From Loripinus fragilis (lineage: Eukaryota; Mollusca; Bivalvia; Lucinida; Lucinidae): DNA of 64,000 bases. How positions within the stretch are numbered: the stretch's first letter is position 1; each line of letters begins with the position of its first letter. The notes beneath the pieces are model-generated. The model did not search any database and was not told where the DNA came from. It saw only the letters and a program-made list of their open reading frames with translations. Shown in pieces: positions 1 to 11,329 of the stretch. Both the position numbers and the translations under genes were made by a program. The stretch is taken from contig OZ026515.1 in assembly GCA_964019695.1 (NCBI GenBank), forward strand, positions 36,534,994 to 36,598,993, in the 5' to 3' direction.

Positions 1-1290
1 ACAATCTCACGACCAGGATAATCACAACCTTTAAAGCAGACTTTTGCGCATCATGCGTGGGCCTCTCACAGGGCGATTGGTTTAAACATATTTTATTCAT
101 TCTCTTTTATACAATAAGCATAGCACTAATAATATAACAAAGCAGTTGAATGAATCAACGCATAACGCCGTGATAAAACAGGGCGATTAATACAAGTACT
201 ATAGTTTTTTTTCCGTTAGAAAAAAGAAACTGGTAAGGGACCTAAGCATATGGGCCCCTCTGTGAAATAAGCAGACGAAAAAAAGTGAAAATCTGGATCC
301 GCGCATGCGCAAATGCGATGAGCACCAAACCCTGGTGCACTTAGACGTACATGTTTGCCCAGTGTTTGTGTGTGTGTGGGGGGGGGGGGTACTCTCATTT
401 ATATTTTTTACATGAAAATCCCCCAAAATATTGAAATTAAAAGATTTTGAACCCCCAAAAATGGTCTGAGCCTACATATAAGTGCGAAAATATCAGAGTC
501 CTCACCCCCCCCCCCCCCCCCCCCTCCCCCGGCAAGTATGTTAGTACACGAGGCAACGGTTTGTCGAAAATGTTTCATTTTTTTGGGCAAGTAAAGGGTT
601 TGTTATTGAGTTGGTGTGCTGGAGTGTGTGATAGAACAGGGAAAACTGAAGTCAGGGTTGGTGGTGGTTTGGTGTTTTAATGCTGACCCATAAAATAACA
701 TTTCCGATTTCATCACAAATCATGTTTTAAGACGTCACTTTTCAAAGTCACGCTCAGTATAGTAAAACCCGGGAACATCTGATTGAATACTTTCACAAAT
801 TTGTACTATGTATCCATGATAGACCATACTGGCCCTATTGAATCATTACGGACATTGGTTTGTTCCCAACGACAGCTTCTTCGATTAGAATTCAATCATT
901 TTCAAAATAAGTCGCCGTACTGTTCACTAGCAAGACGCCGTCCTGTGATTCTGTGTTGTGTCGCAAATTGCCGTACTCAAGTCGTCGGAAATTTCTCTTG
1001 ATTATATCCAGCTCCGTTAGTTTTTGGAGAAAACTTTTGCTTCAATATATACACTATTGATGTCAATACATATGCATAATAGCGGATTGAATTGACATGC
1101 TCCATTTACATGATTACAGGGCGAGTTTTGAAGCTGACATGATTTTTCGCGGTACCAGGCAGCTACAATTACAGTAAAAAAGTCAACTAAAATCACTTTC
1201 ATATCATTGTTGGGTGTATATTTCAAAGATAAATATGTTCAGATAAAAATATATCCATCTTAACGCATAACGCCGTGATAAAACAGCATA
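1..1290. other. Non-coding stretch with flanking direct repeats and homopolymer tracts
   Basis: I recognise no gene here. A 25-bp sequence beginning AACGCATAACGCCGTG occurs at 157-181 and again, identically, at 1262-1286, so about 1.1 kb is bracketed by direct repeats. A G run (378-389) and a C run (505-524) lie between them. CTGGATCCGCGCATG near 291-305 matches the right-hand end of a dispersed repeat seen better at 7504, 27789 and 40531. Open frames here are short and cross homopolymers, so I treat them as chance. Confidence 0.5.
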
Positions 1291-1924
1291 ATTACAACTT
1301 TTTCTTACCGTCGTCATGCCTGCCATTTGTTTATAATCGATAAAATTGGTAGCAAGTTCCGGAGTCGATGCTACACGGTGAACATATCGGGCGTAAAATT
1401 ATGTTTAAAACGTTGTGATTATAAATGAGCATCGTGAGCCCATGTCTATTCCCTTACGGATATACAAGTCCTACCTGTTCCAATTAAGCACAAGTGTGTT
1501 TAGTTCCTTCAACGTTCATTTGCCTTAAAGAAGCCTGGACCATGTGGACAGAGAAGTGTTTAACCATTACGATGAAGCCAATGATCTCACCTTTTGTCAC
1601 CAACAAGGGAAGTTGACAAGGAAAATTGCGCAGTCAAAATCTAGATGAAGCCTGCTTGAAAAGACGCTATTGTGTATACCTTTTCAAATACAGGACGCAA
1701 GGATCAGTGCTAAAAGTACTTTGACAAAAACCTGTGGAGACACTTGTCAAAGTAACATGCCAAAGATAAAAAGTGAAAATCGTAACTGTCTCAAAAGGAT
1801 TATGTCCAGCATTCGGTTTTTCACTCCACTCTAGCAAAAAAAAATGATCCAAAGCGACTGCAATCTAGTCCCAAACATATTAAAACCCATAATAAACGAA
1901 TATAGAAGCGCTAAAAATTAAAAC

Positions 1925-2195
1925 AAAATCTCGGGGGGGTGGGGGGGGGGGCTAACGATATGGTAGAATGATACCCCTCTAATGCTCTCCACCCTTTCAT
2001 GCCTTCGGCACTCCATAGTTTCCTCCGTCGGACCACTTTGAAATACACGGCGACGGCCCTGAGTCTGAGCTGACCCTCAAGGCGCTTCTGTATGTGACGT
2101 TTTCTTGTTCTTTTGCCACTTTCCCATAAGGTGTTCTGGGTCAGGTGTGATACTAATTGTATCGATTCCTGACATTTGCGTTCTTCCTTACTTTT
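1925..2195 (+). repeat. Dispersed repeat family D, degenerate copy
   Basis: The segment around 1975-2190 resembles the better copies at 17530-17925, 41447-41700 and 52978-53190: a stretch ending in CACTTTCCCAT, then a GTGT-rich block, then TTGTATCGATTCCTGA. It starts after a G-rich tract (about 1934-1951). The family is defined only by comparison inside this window; I cannot place it in a known class. Confidence 0.55.
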
Positions 2196-2544
2196 TATAC
2201 TCACACGAGTACCAACTCACAAGAAATACCATATACTGTGCTATCCTCTCAGATCAAATAGTGGTTGGTTGCCCATTAGGTGTGCCTATTTCATATTATA
2301 CTAACCTTGACGTTGTTTTAATTGCAGAAGCCTGATAATTGGATATATATGACTTTAAGTGATGTTATATTGAATTTTAATAAGGTGGCGTATTATGATG
2401 GTTTTTAAATGCTTTCAACAGGATCAAAGCATTTTGTATTTTTAAAGAACAATATCACTTTTATGTTATTTACTATCAAAAGAAAGCTGCGTAACTGATC
2501 TTAGCAACTTTTTGATATGAATTCAATGCTACTTCTTGTCTAAA

Positions 2545-2672
2545 CTCGGTTTAGAAATTGTGTGGCACCAGTTCACAGTTCCTGCTTTTAAACGTAGTTT
2601 TAGGTACTACATTGCTGTGAGAAAGTCATTACTAAAGACCTCCTCTAATTTCTCCAGCAGGTTCTGTGGCAG
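2545..2672 (+). repeat. Dispersed repeat, inverted partner of 8328-8458
   Basis: About 125 bp running from the AAATTGTGTGGCACC region to CTCCAGCAGGTT is present as a reverse complement at 8328-8458 (AACCTGCTGGAGAAAC to GTGCCACACAATTTC). Similarity is clear but imperfect. No coding potential is seen. Confidence 0.6.
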
Positions 2673-2814
2673 TGCGTGCATCTAGCAAAGCCCTGATATC
2701 ATAAAAAAGTCAGAAAATTCAGAAATATGCTCACAGACTAAGTCCAGTTGACGATGATTGACACATAAAATACATCAATATTCATCGATATGCTTCACGT
2801 CTCTTGAGTCTATT

Positions 2815-3550
2815 TTTAAGGGAATATCTCTTTCAAAATCTCTTACTTGCATGGATTTTTTCCTGTATAAACAAAAATTGCTTTTTATCAAGCTGTCGAA
2901 TACCTTTGGCCACTTTGTTGTATGAACAATTTACACATCTAACAGAGATCACTTTTGCCCCAATATACAGCTTTTGAGCAATCAGCAGCATGCTTATCAG
3001 TCTTTTTAGAGTTACTTCCTGGTTTGATACCGTTTGCAAAATTGTAACACGCTGGGTGAACTTTAGAGAAAACTATTTGCATGAACATGAGCTACAATTA
3101 CCTGACTTCATTATTTAGAAGTATTTTGACCCAAATATTATGTATTTCTTATATTATTTACAATTTTTTTATTTTGACCTTGAAAAGTTCATACGCAAAA
3201 ATTGTAAATAAATATTTTTTCTAACAGAAATTTGTACATTCTGGGCGTAAATACTTCAAAAGATTGAGGCCGGATAATTGTAGTTTATGTCGATGCAACT
3301 GGCTTTTCCTAAAGTTCATCCAGCGTATCACAATATTACAAACGGTTTTAAACCAGATAGTGACTCTAAAAAGACTGATAAGCATGCTGCGGATTGTTCA
3401 AAAGCTGTATGTTGGGGTGTAAAGTGATCTATGTGAAATATATAAATTGTTCATTCAACATTGTGGCCAAAGGTATCCGTCTCTTTGATAAAAAGCATTT
3501 TTTGTCTTAACAGGAAACACTTCATGCAAGTAAGAGCTTTTGAGAGTTAT
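2815..3550. repeat. Imperfect inverted repeat, arms about 200 bp
   Basis: The left arm (about 2815-3030) and right arm (about 3355-3550) are reverse complements of each other with scattered mismatches. For example AAGCATGCTGC at about 3380 answers GCAGCATGCTT at about 2985, and the CTTGCATG region at 2846 answers CATGCAAG at 3524. The spacer of roughly 325 bp is AT-rich. This looks like an old fold-back or a pair of inverted element copies. Confidence 0.65.
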
Positions 3551-3640
3551 ATCCCCTTTTATTAATTAACTACTCAGTATTTAGCACTTATACAGCAAAA
3601 TGTGTCGGTGTCATATTTGTGACGTTTCTACATTCATATA

Positions 3641-3720
3641 GTCACCTTGGACTATATGGACTTCACCTTGGACTATATGGACTTCACCTTGGACTATATG
3701 GATTTCACCTAGGACTATAC
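3641..3720 (+). repeat. 21-bp minisatellite, four copies
   Basis: Four head-to-tail copies of a 21-bp unit containing CACCTTGGACTATATGG. The units start 21 bp apart (CACCT at 3643, 3664, 3685 and 3706), and the last copy has drifted. It lies just upstream of the putative promoter at 3738-3800. Confidence 0.9.
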
Positions 3721-3737
3721 AGAAATCCATGCATCTA

Positions 3738-3800
3738 ATTGGTCAGAAGCTCAGTCGGCTCAGTCACGTGAGAGCGCTCTCCGTGGGAGTTTATAAAGGT
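3738..3800 (+). promoter_or_regulatory. Possible core promoter: inverted CCAAT, E-box, TATA-like
   Basis: ATTGG (3738-3742, an inverted CCAAT), a CACGTG E-box (3765-3770) and a TATA-like TTTATAAAGG (from 3790) occur in conventional order about 180-240 bp before the ATG of the open frame at 3980. Each motif can occur by chance in AT-rich DNA; only the arrangement makes it worth recording. Confidence 0.3.
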
Positions 3801-3979
3801 CAGACCAATTTTTGATTTCGGTAAGAAATGCAGAAATAGAAATACAACAACAACAACGCCAACGTTTTTGAGTTGGGGACATTTTGACTTGGGGACGTTT
3901 CGACTGTACACTCAGTAAATCAAGTCCGCCCTTGTTGTAGGGAAGATTTTCGGACAGAACTGCCAGAAATGGTGATGAC

Positions 3980-4343
3980 ATGATGCGAATTTTAGCAGAT
4001 TATTTAAGCCGCTATGAGCTACTGATAGCGGAGAAAACAGAATCCGTTCTCGAAGAAGTAGAGGGACACACGATGTTTCCCATTCCACTGCCACTAGAGG
4101 ATGGAAGACCGGATGGAACTGTTTCGGACGACACTAGTTATTCGAGCGTTCACAAAAGTGAAAGATTCGTACCAGTCTCTTCAGAGGACTGCGATCAATT
4201 TTTGTCAGCAAATCTTAACAAAACACTAAGTACAAAACTAACAGTGATGTCAATTTGTTCTACTTAAAGACAAAAATCTGAGATGAGGAAAATACAAGAC
4301 ATTCCACCAGTTGAGTTGGACAGTTTACTATCAGACTATCTTG
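3980..4343 (+). pseudogene. KIAA1958/Crypton-like (DUF3504-type) exon, frame-damaged
   Basis: The frame from 3980 reads an acidic N-terminal stretch and stops at 4265-4267. The same frame resumes and reads MRKIQDIPPVELDSLLSDYL (from the ATG at 4283) up to a good donor (G|GTATGT, exon end 4343). Between them, a different frame around 4234-4270 reads TNSDVNLFYLK. That order (N-S-D-V-N-L-F, then K-I-x-x-I-P-P-x-E-L-D) is the signature I associate with the Crypton-derived tyrosine-recombinase-like proteins related to KIAA1958. Two compensating frame breaks plus the stop indicate a pseudogene or damaged paralogue; sequencing error in the A-rich stretches is an alternative. No catalytic part of the recombinase is visible. 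The family call is from memory of the motif. Confidence 0.5.
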
Positions 4344-4615
4344 GTATGTAGCATAAAAGGCCTAATCTAGCTAAATTGCACTCTACTGGACACAATTGAT
4401 TTTGAAGGTTTATGGGGTCTATTCGCTTCTTAATTATTTCTTTGCAAAGTCTGTCAAGTCCCCGATAAAGTGCAAGTATCTTTTTTCAAACTACGCCGTT
4501 GCACTCTGGGACAGTGGGACTCTCCTCCTTGAATTAAATGTTAATTTAACGGTTTCTCAAGATTTTTTATGCCTTTTCAGTAGTTTCAATGATAACTAAT
4601 AAGAATTTCCTAAAT

Positions 4616-4804
4616 CTGAATTAGTTCGCCGCATATTTACTGTCAATGAAAGTTAATTAATAAAAATGCCATTAATCAAGTGATTTCGTATTGGTTCAGT
4701 TACAGGTCCTTGGTCAGCTGTATTGGTCCTCGGCCTTCGGCCTCGAACCAATACAGCTCACCTCGGACCTGTAACTGAGCCAATACGAAATCACTTGATT
4801 AATA
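4616..4804. mobile_element. Hairpin MITE, family C (ATTAATCAAGTGATTTCG ends)
   Basis: Positions 4671-4804 form a nearly perfect palindrome: ATTAATCAAGTGATTTCG on the left is answered by CGAAATCACTTGATTAAT on the right, with the apex at CCTCGGCCTTCGGCCTCG. Homology to a second copy (51889-52065) extends to the left as far as about 4635. There is no coding capacity. The class is undetermined. Confidence 0.8.
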
Positions 4805-7500
4805 ACATAATAATAGTGCTCTTTACTTGAATATTAAATGTTTTGATAACAAGTTAGAATAAAAACGATTCTTTGTTATATAAAAAATGTCCTCAAATAT
4901 TACCAGTCCTAGTACACATGAAAATAAGGATCGGCAGGGGTTGGTAAGGGGGCTGGGGGACCTGAACCAGTGGCAACTAGTTATCAGTTCTGGGAGCGTC
5001 GTTCCAAGGCAATGGTCAAGCAAGCTTATGTTATAAACCCACGTTGTGACGTGCAATATTTTCAATAGCGCATGGATGTGGCAAGCACGATGTAATGTCA
5101 TTTCCACAATGATGCCCCATTACAAATCAATCAATCTTCACGTGAGTATGGCTATGCCCACAAAAAGACACAATAAAGGTGAGACCTTGGTAACAAGACA
5201 TTATTAGCATGTTATTATTATTTCATAGTTGAAATTGGGCATTTCTACGTCCATTTATAATCGTTTGGTTTAATCGACATTACAACTTGATTTATGTTTT
5301 ATGATTTCATACCTGCGTCAAAAGTATGAATCCAATCGTTTCTAACGATATCGGGCAGTGATCAATTTTCGGAATATGTACACCATGAAAATAGTAACTG
5401 CCACTGATCTTGGAGTGCATTTTAACTGCTATAAAGCTATATTCTGTTCAATGGTTTTGACCCACAGAATAACTACAACAATAACAGGCAGAAATGTTAA
5501 AATTTATGCTTGGCAAATGTTAGCCTTAAGTTATAATAGTAGAAAATGTTTTTTTTCTTTAATGTGGGCGTGTTTATCGCCAGGTCAGTGTTTAATTTTC
5601 CAGATATACGGTGTGCAGCCACGCTTTATAATTTCCCACGAAATTCTCGCCAATGGGAATAACCACTCCCAAATATTATAATGAAAATATTGTCATTGCC
5701 AAATACATTCCCGGAGGGCGTTTCAATGTGTCAAATTGTCTTAGTCTGCCGGCGCATTTCTCAATATCATGATTTTTTTAAGCCGCCGTTCTAATAACAT
5801 TTTAGATCTAAATTATTCACCAATCAGAAGCATTTTTAAATTGTAATATTCATCACACCTACTGAAAAAAGATGCTCTCATTGGTTGATACTCAGAATGT
5901 CCATACAATCTATTAAACATGAAACTAAACTTGAAAACATACATGTAAATGGCAGAGAACCAGTCTGTGCACTGGGTCTAATAAAAATGCAAATTTATTA
6001 ACGACCTCATCTCGAATATAGGTCAACCCCCGATGTCAGTATTTGTAAATTGCTGTCACTATCATTGTTACATGCCTTGCACACAGTAAAGAAGTGCATT
6101 ATAGAATAACCCACTCAATCCGAACGGACTTTACAGTAATATCACGTCATTTAAATAAAATATTTGTAACTTTTCCAATTCCCATATCTGGACATGATTA
6201 TAGTCTGTTTCATATATTTCGACAATAGTCTTTTTTGGCCGTTATACGGTTATATTCCCAATGCCAAAACGTTTCTTTTCTCCTATGTTCGGATAAAAAA
6301 ATCCCTATTTCAAGTTGGAAAATATCAAAGAAAAAATCATCGTTATGTCGAGTAAATTGTGTTTAAAATTGTTTGTGTATTTGGGTTCCAGTTCGGACAT
6401 TTTCAACCGACCGACTATCGGCATATCAGTCGTGCTACTACGATGTAAATCCTCTCGTTGCATTATAAGGGCCCAAGGGTGTTGCGCTCTCTAACGATCG
6501 GCATGTCAGCCGTGGTTTACTTCTTTGCTTCAACAGGTTATTTTCCCTGTAAGTACAACAATCAATTAAAACTTGTTCTCCAGATACATAAAAAGATAAA
6601 TACCAACTAGCTGATACAATTAGGTAGCTTAATTTCGTACATCTGTGTGTAAGATTGGAGATGGAAATGATAAAAGCTAGATGTTATTTTGACTATCTTA
6701 ACTGTCTCTTGTCTATCACACCTGAAGGAGCTGGTACTTTGGTGTAAGCTTCTGTAGTACCAAGTGCCCCATCCCACTTCTTCAGTTGTTCTAATTAATT
6801 CGCATTTTATGTTGGCTGGGGAAAGGGCTGAGGTGAACGGAAAGTCGTAATGTATAGGGGAACCCCTGCCATATGTTTTTTCAGTGTGTTGACTTAGTCA
6901 TGTTCATGCTCAAATTTGTTTAGGGTGGGTTTGAAGAATCACTTTAAGCAGTCAATAGGAAATCTAAGCCTACTCTGCGCTTTCAAAATGCTTAGCTGTC
7001 GGAATTTTCGTGGGCACACGACCCCATGTACCCTCAAAAAATTGTGCCCTCTTCATTTTGCCCTATGTACCCTCAAAATATGAGTGGTAGCCCTGGTAAT
7101 ATTCAACATTGCGCACTCTCATATAATACATCATGCAAGTTAACAGTACAGCTAAACTCAGATTAAATATGATGTGTTTTATGATTAGACAATATAGCTA
7201 ACAACACTAAAAATTCTAAATTGTAGGCGTTTTCGCGCTATAATTCCCAATTCCAGGGGTATGTGTCATTGTCCCAAATGGTGAATATAAACCATTGATT
7301 TCTAAAAAAAAACTTAACAAGTGAATTTAATTTGTTCCATTACAATGGCGTCAAATTAATCGCAAATTTGCACGTAATCTTTTGGTTCAGGCGATTGAGC
7401 TTGCCCTAGCCGGCATATGCATTTTCTTACAAGAGCAGTGTAACTATACATATATATAGGTAAAGTCTCTTCTATCAATTACGAGTAGTTAAATGGTCAC
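4805..7500. other. No recognisable gene or dated repeat
   Basis: Reading both strands I find no exon-like frame with plausible splice sites, no RNA gene and no clear terminal repeats. The longest frame (5358-5681, plus) has no recognisable motif and the base composition of its surroundings. Minor points are an imperfect inverted repeat near 6725-6785 (around a GGTACTTTGGTG motif) and short CCCTCAAAA direct repeats near 7030-7075. Confidence 0.5.
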
Positions 7501-7503
7501 ATG

Positions 7504-7905
7504 TGCGGATCCAGAGGGGGGATAGCGGGTCCGGACCCCCTCCTGGAAAATCAAAAGTTCTATGGGTTTCTAGAATTAACATTTGGACACCCAGCCCCCC
7601 CCCCCCCCTGGAATAGATTGGACCCCCCCCCCCCCACGAAACCTTGTAAAATTATAGTTTTCTTTGAAATAAACCATTGATAAGCCACTGTAAAACTGTA
7701 AAAGTTGAGGACAAAAAAGACAAAAAACGTTGTCAGAACTGTTTTCTGGCAGTCCTGGCAAAAATTCCTGGATCGGCGCATGGGCCAGTCAGCATCCAAA
7801 CTCGGGCCACTATCGGACTGCTAGCAAAATGTCATTTGGATGGCGTTTCAGCGCCGGGCCGATATTGGTCCGATTGTACGTGCTTACTGGGTGTCGATCA
7901 GTTTT
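7504..7905. repeat. GCGGATCCAG repeat with an adjoining short palindromic repeat
   Basis: The left end TGCGGATCCAGAGGGGGG (7503 on) and the right end TTCCTGGATCGGCGCATG (about 7765-7780) are near inverted repeats, with C-rich tracts (7596-7608, 7621-7636) between. The same layout occurs at 27789-28047 and 40531-41010. Directly after it, about 7785-7900 carries the pattern GGCCACTATCGG .. GGCCGATATTGG, also seen at 27900, 33490 and 38270. The long C runs are prone to assembly error. Confidence 0.65.
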
Positions 7906-8327
7906 GAATCCTACATGTATTTATTCCTTGATCCTGGCTATGTTCTTCTCTGGTGTTCGGTTTGTTTCAATGAACGTTTAATTTTACATTAATTTATTGT
8001 CAACACCCCCACCCCCCCCCCATTTTCTTAAAAACTAAGGACTTAAAACATTGTTCCCAAACCCTTGCTGGTGAATGCCTAAAATTAAAAAAAAATTCGG
8101 ATGCATATCGCTCAGCGAAAAGAGTTAAATGTGCACAAAACCAAGCGAAAGAGAGGCAGAAACAGGACCACAACTTCGCTGGTTTTAGATTCCAGCATGC
8201 AAAGGGGTAGATGGGAATTTCGTCTAAACCAGCGAATTTGGTGGCGTAGATCGTCAATATTTGAGAGCCGCCGAATATCTTTTTTAAAGATATTTCTTGT
8301 TTAAGATATCAGGAAGCTGGTACTGGC

Positions 8328-8458
8328 ACATAACCTGCTGGAGAAACTAGGGGAGTCTACATGAGTAACTTTCTCACAGTGAGGTAGGACCTAAAATGAC
8401 GAATAAAAGCAAGAACTGCGAAAAACAGGTGCCACACAATTTCTGAACGGAGTTTAGT
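8328..8458 (-). repeat. Dispersed repeat, inverted partner of 2545-2672
   Basis: This is the reverse-complement copy of the segment at 2545-2672, matching from CTGCTGGAGAAACTAG to GGTGCCACACAATTTC. It ends just before a SINE fragment on the same strand. Confidence 0.6.
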
Positions 8459-8470
8459 TATATAATTTTG

Positions 8471-8627
8471 TTTCTTTACGCCTCATCAACAATCTTTCAG
8501 TTAAAAAAGGACGGGTCTTCCTGGGTTGAACCAGTACTAAGCTAGGATAAATGTGTCTTGCTCAAGGACCACAACGCAGTGACGCCGGTGAGGCTCAAAC
8601 CCGCGGCCCCTCTGTCTCGAGTCAAGC
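8471..8627 (-). mobile_element. tRNA-derived SINE, 5'-truncated
   Basis: On the minus strand this matches the full SINE at 40718-40922: the B box and following CACCGGCGTCACTGCGTTGT, the CCTTGAGCAAGACACA block, GTACTGGTTCAACCCAGGAAG and the ACGTAAAGAA-like tail. The tRNA head is cut after the position answering TGCTTGACTCGAGAC, so the A box is missing and no promoter is left. Confidence 0.85.
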
Positions 8628-8706
8628 ATGTCTAGTTATAAACAATCACAAAAATGTACTTAAAACGAACTTGTCCCTTGTTGTTTTTTTTTGTTGTTTT
8701 TTTAGT

Positions 8707-8776
8707 CTAGACTCTTTACGTCCCAGTCAACAAATTATCAGTCATGTCGGGAACAGGTCTTCCTGGCTTCCTAGGT
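8707..8776 (-). mobile_element. SINE tail fragment
   Basis: About 70 bp (TTTACGTCCCAGTCAACA .. TTCCTGGCTTCCTAGGTTG) resembles the 3' half of the SINE copy at 32943-33140. Head and promoter boxes are absent. Confidence 0.55.
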
Positions 8777-9143
8777 TGCATTTCTTTACTGTCTGATTGT
8801 AAGTGTCACTTTAATTTCTGATTTCCTTTTAACCACCATAAATGCAATTCCCTATTTTTATACATGTACAATATTAAATGTGTGTACTTCAAAATCAAAC
8901 TGTCACAGAAATGCACAAATTCGTTTGCTCAATGAAAATATACATGGTTTCTGATGTCAGGTTTTGATAGTACAATTGCAGGTTTTCGACGTATCAATCT
9001 GACATAATTGGCATTAGAATGTCCAAAATATAACCAACAATCCAAGAACGCCAATTTGGTTGGTTGGTTAGTGTATAGCGACTTGTGAGTTTTAAGCGTC
9101 AAACGGTGTTAGTATAAATTTGATTTGGATATAATACTAAAAA

Positions 9144-10046
9144 CCAAAAGTAACTTTACACTTTGAACTACTTAATATATCTTTACTGTTTTTGATTTAA
9201 CCAAATTAAATATTGCAATGAGTTGCTGGTACCCGCCCTAAACCTAATTCACGAAAAACAACTTAGGTAAATTAATCTTCTTTCGAGTTATCTGTGGTTT
9301 CATTAAAAGCACAAAATCAGCATTTCCTAACAAAATCCAAAGTATACCTAGGATTTGAACACGCTTTTCAAGGGTCATCGATCACCCATTAAAAATACTG
9401 CAAGACATTGTGTCTCTGACGTATAGTTTGTTTTTGGAAGCATCTAAAAGTTGGTTCACTTTCAGATTATCTCCCTTTGAATTAAAACAATAGTAAACTT
9501 TAGTCCCTGCTAAAAGCTTTATCTCAGATGACATTAGGATTTTTTATCAACGATTTCTTGGGACGTCTGTCCTGAGTATGTGACAAGATAATCTGATAAA
9601 AATTCCCATCGGTTTGGAAGAAAAACGGCAAACAATTTCTTATGGGAAATTCCATTGAAAGCGCTGTAAAGTTCATAAAAGAGGGTATGTACGTAAAAAC
9701 ACAACTCTAATTTGTGTTACTCGACGGATGATCCGGGCTGATTTGAACTTTAAACAACAATTCAACAGCCTGTCTTTCAGACTGGTTCTTTAGAATTAAA
9801 AAAAATGTCCAATTGCAAAGCTACAGTAACACATCCAAAAGTGATGCACTTTGGAAAAGTTTATTTTGCCCCCTACCTTCTTTCATTGGGGCATTGTGGT
9901 TGCGTTTATGACAGTAAAAACATAAAATTCAACTGTCATATGAATAATTGATTGTCATATGTATAATATGAATTAAACACATTTAAAATACCACTCACCA
10001 ATACCCAGAAAAGGTATATTTAATAACAGTGTAAAGTTACTTTTGG
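9144..10046. mobile_element. Candidate 0.9-kb element with 19-bp terminal inverted repeats
   Basis: CCAAAAGTAACTTTACACT at 9144-9162 is the exact reverse complement of 10028-10046. A perfect 19-bp inverted pair 0.9 kb apart suggests the ends of a non-autonomous DNA element. No transposase-like frame is inside. No clear target duplication is seen next to the ends, so boundaries are uncertain. Confidence 0.5.
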
Positions 10047-10179
10047 CTAGGTATGTAATGTGACAATAAATTATTGGCAAGACACATACTGTTAAAATCA
10101 CTAAGCTTTTTACATGATTTTATTTTATCAAAAGATTGTTTTCTTTAAAACAAAATATATATATCGTATAATAGCCGTT

Positions 10180-11050
10180 TGTTATCCCCACGCTCCTTAC
10201 AAAAAAGCAATGGGGATATTGCAATCGCCTCCGTCTGTCTGTCTGTCTGTCTGTCCATCTGTCTATTCATCCCTCTGTCCTTACGTCTGTCACACTATCT
10301 CATCCTAAACCATTGGACAAAATCCAACCAAATTTGGTGTGTGAGTTGCTCACATGAATGGGGCGCGCAACAACACATTTTGGCCCCGCCTCCTGTGGCC
10401 CTGGGGAGGGGCCAAAAGGGACAAATATCATTAAATTTCAGTTACAAATTCAATTTTAAATACTTTAACCAAAATTTGTGTGTCTTCTCACGAATGAAGA
10501 TATAAAACATAAGATATCAGACATGATTTTCATCCCGTCGCCCGGGTCATGCCCCAGGGGTTGGACTTGAGGGGTACAGGGGTTGGAGGGTCAAAAATCA
10601 TTATTTTCTGAAATTCAACCAAATTTGGTGTGTGAGTTACTCACATAAATGGCACGTGCAACGGCGCAATGTGTTTGGTCCCCACCCCCTTGGACCCTGG
10701 GGAGGGGCCAAAGGGTCAAATATCATTAAATTTCAATTACAAAGTCAATTTTAAATATTTTAAACACAAATGAAAGATGTAAAACGAATCAGAGGAGATT
10801 TTATTCCGTGACTTGGGTCATTCCCCAGGGATGACTCTTGGGTGCTGGGGGTCAAAAATTAAATTTTCTGAACATGGTCATGTGGCATATCAAATTAAAG
10901 GGGATGGTCAGTAGACCAGGATACAATGACAATTTTTACCCTAGGATCAAACTGGTGACCTTTGGGTGGGGTAAAAAGGTCAATACCATTAAATTTCATC
11001 GAGAGTGTGGGGATTGGCGATGGTGCGCCATCGAATGTTTTCTAGTTTAA
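10180..11050 (+). repeat. GTCT-headed repeat with roughly 290-bp internal units
   Basis: It begins with a short GCAATGGGGATATTGCAATCG head, then (GTCT)n from about 10230. Two units follow that each start with CAACCAAATTTGGTGTGTGAG (near 10323 and 10616) and carry a GGCCCTGGGGAGGGGCCAAA-type block. A third, poorer unit runs to about 11020. No credible protein is encoded. Confidence 0.65.
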
Positions 11051-11329
11051 CTAGGTAATGTGTATTCCTTACTTCTTATCTGTGAAAAATCGCCTCATCC
11101 CAAAAGGAAGTGCACAGCAAACGATACATAACAACCAGCTTATTAAGATTGTTCTTCACCTGGTATCAAGTATAAATGTTTGACTCTAGTACGACATACT
11201 AGCATTTGAGCCAAACCAACTTTTTCGTTTTCTGATGCATCGACCAACTGATTGACTTAACCACCAACAATTGGCTTTATCTCGTTAGGTTTGTTCCCTA
11301 TACTGTTATTCCATGAAGTCTGCCATTCT

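Noticed and set aside
5358..5681. 107-residue plus-strand frame
   Set aside because: No recognisable motif, no splice context, composition like the surroundings; compatible with chance in 64 kb.
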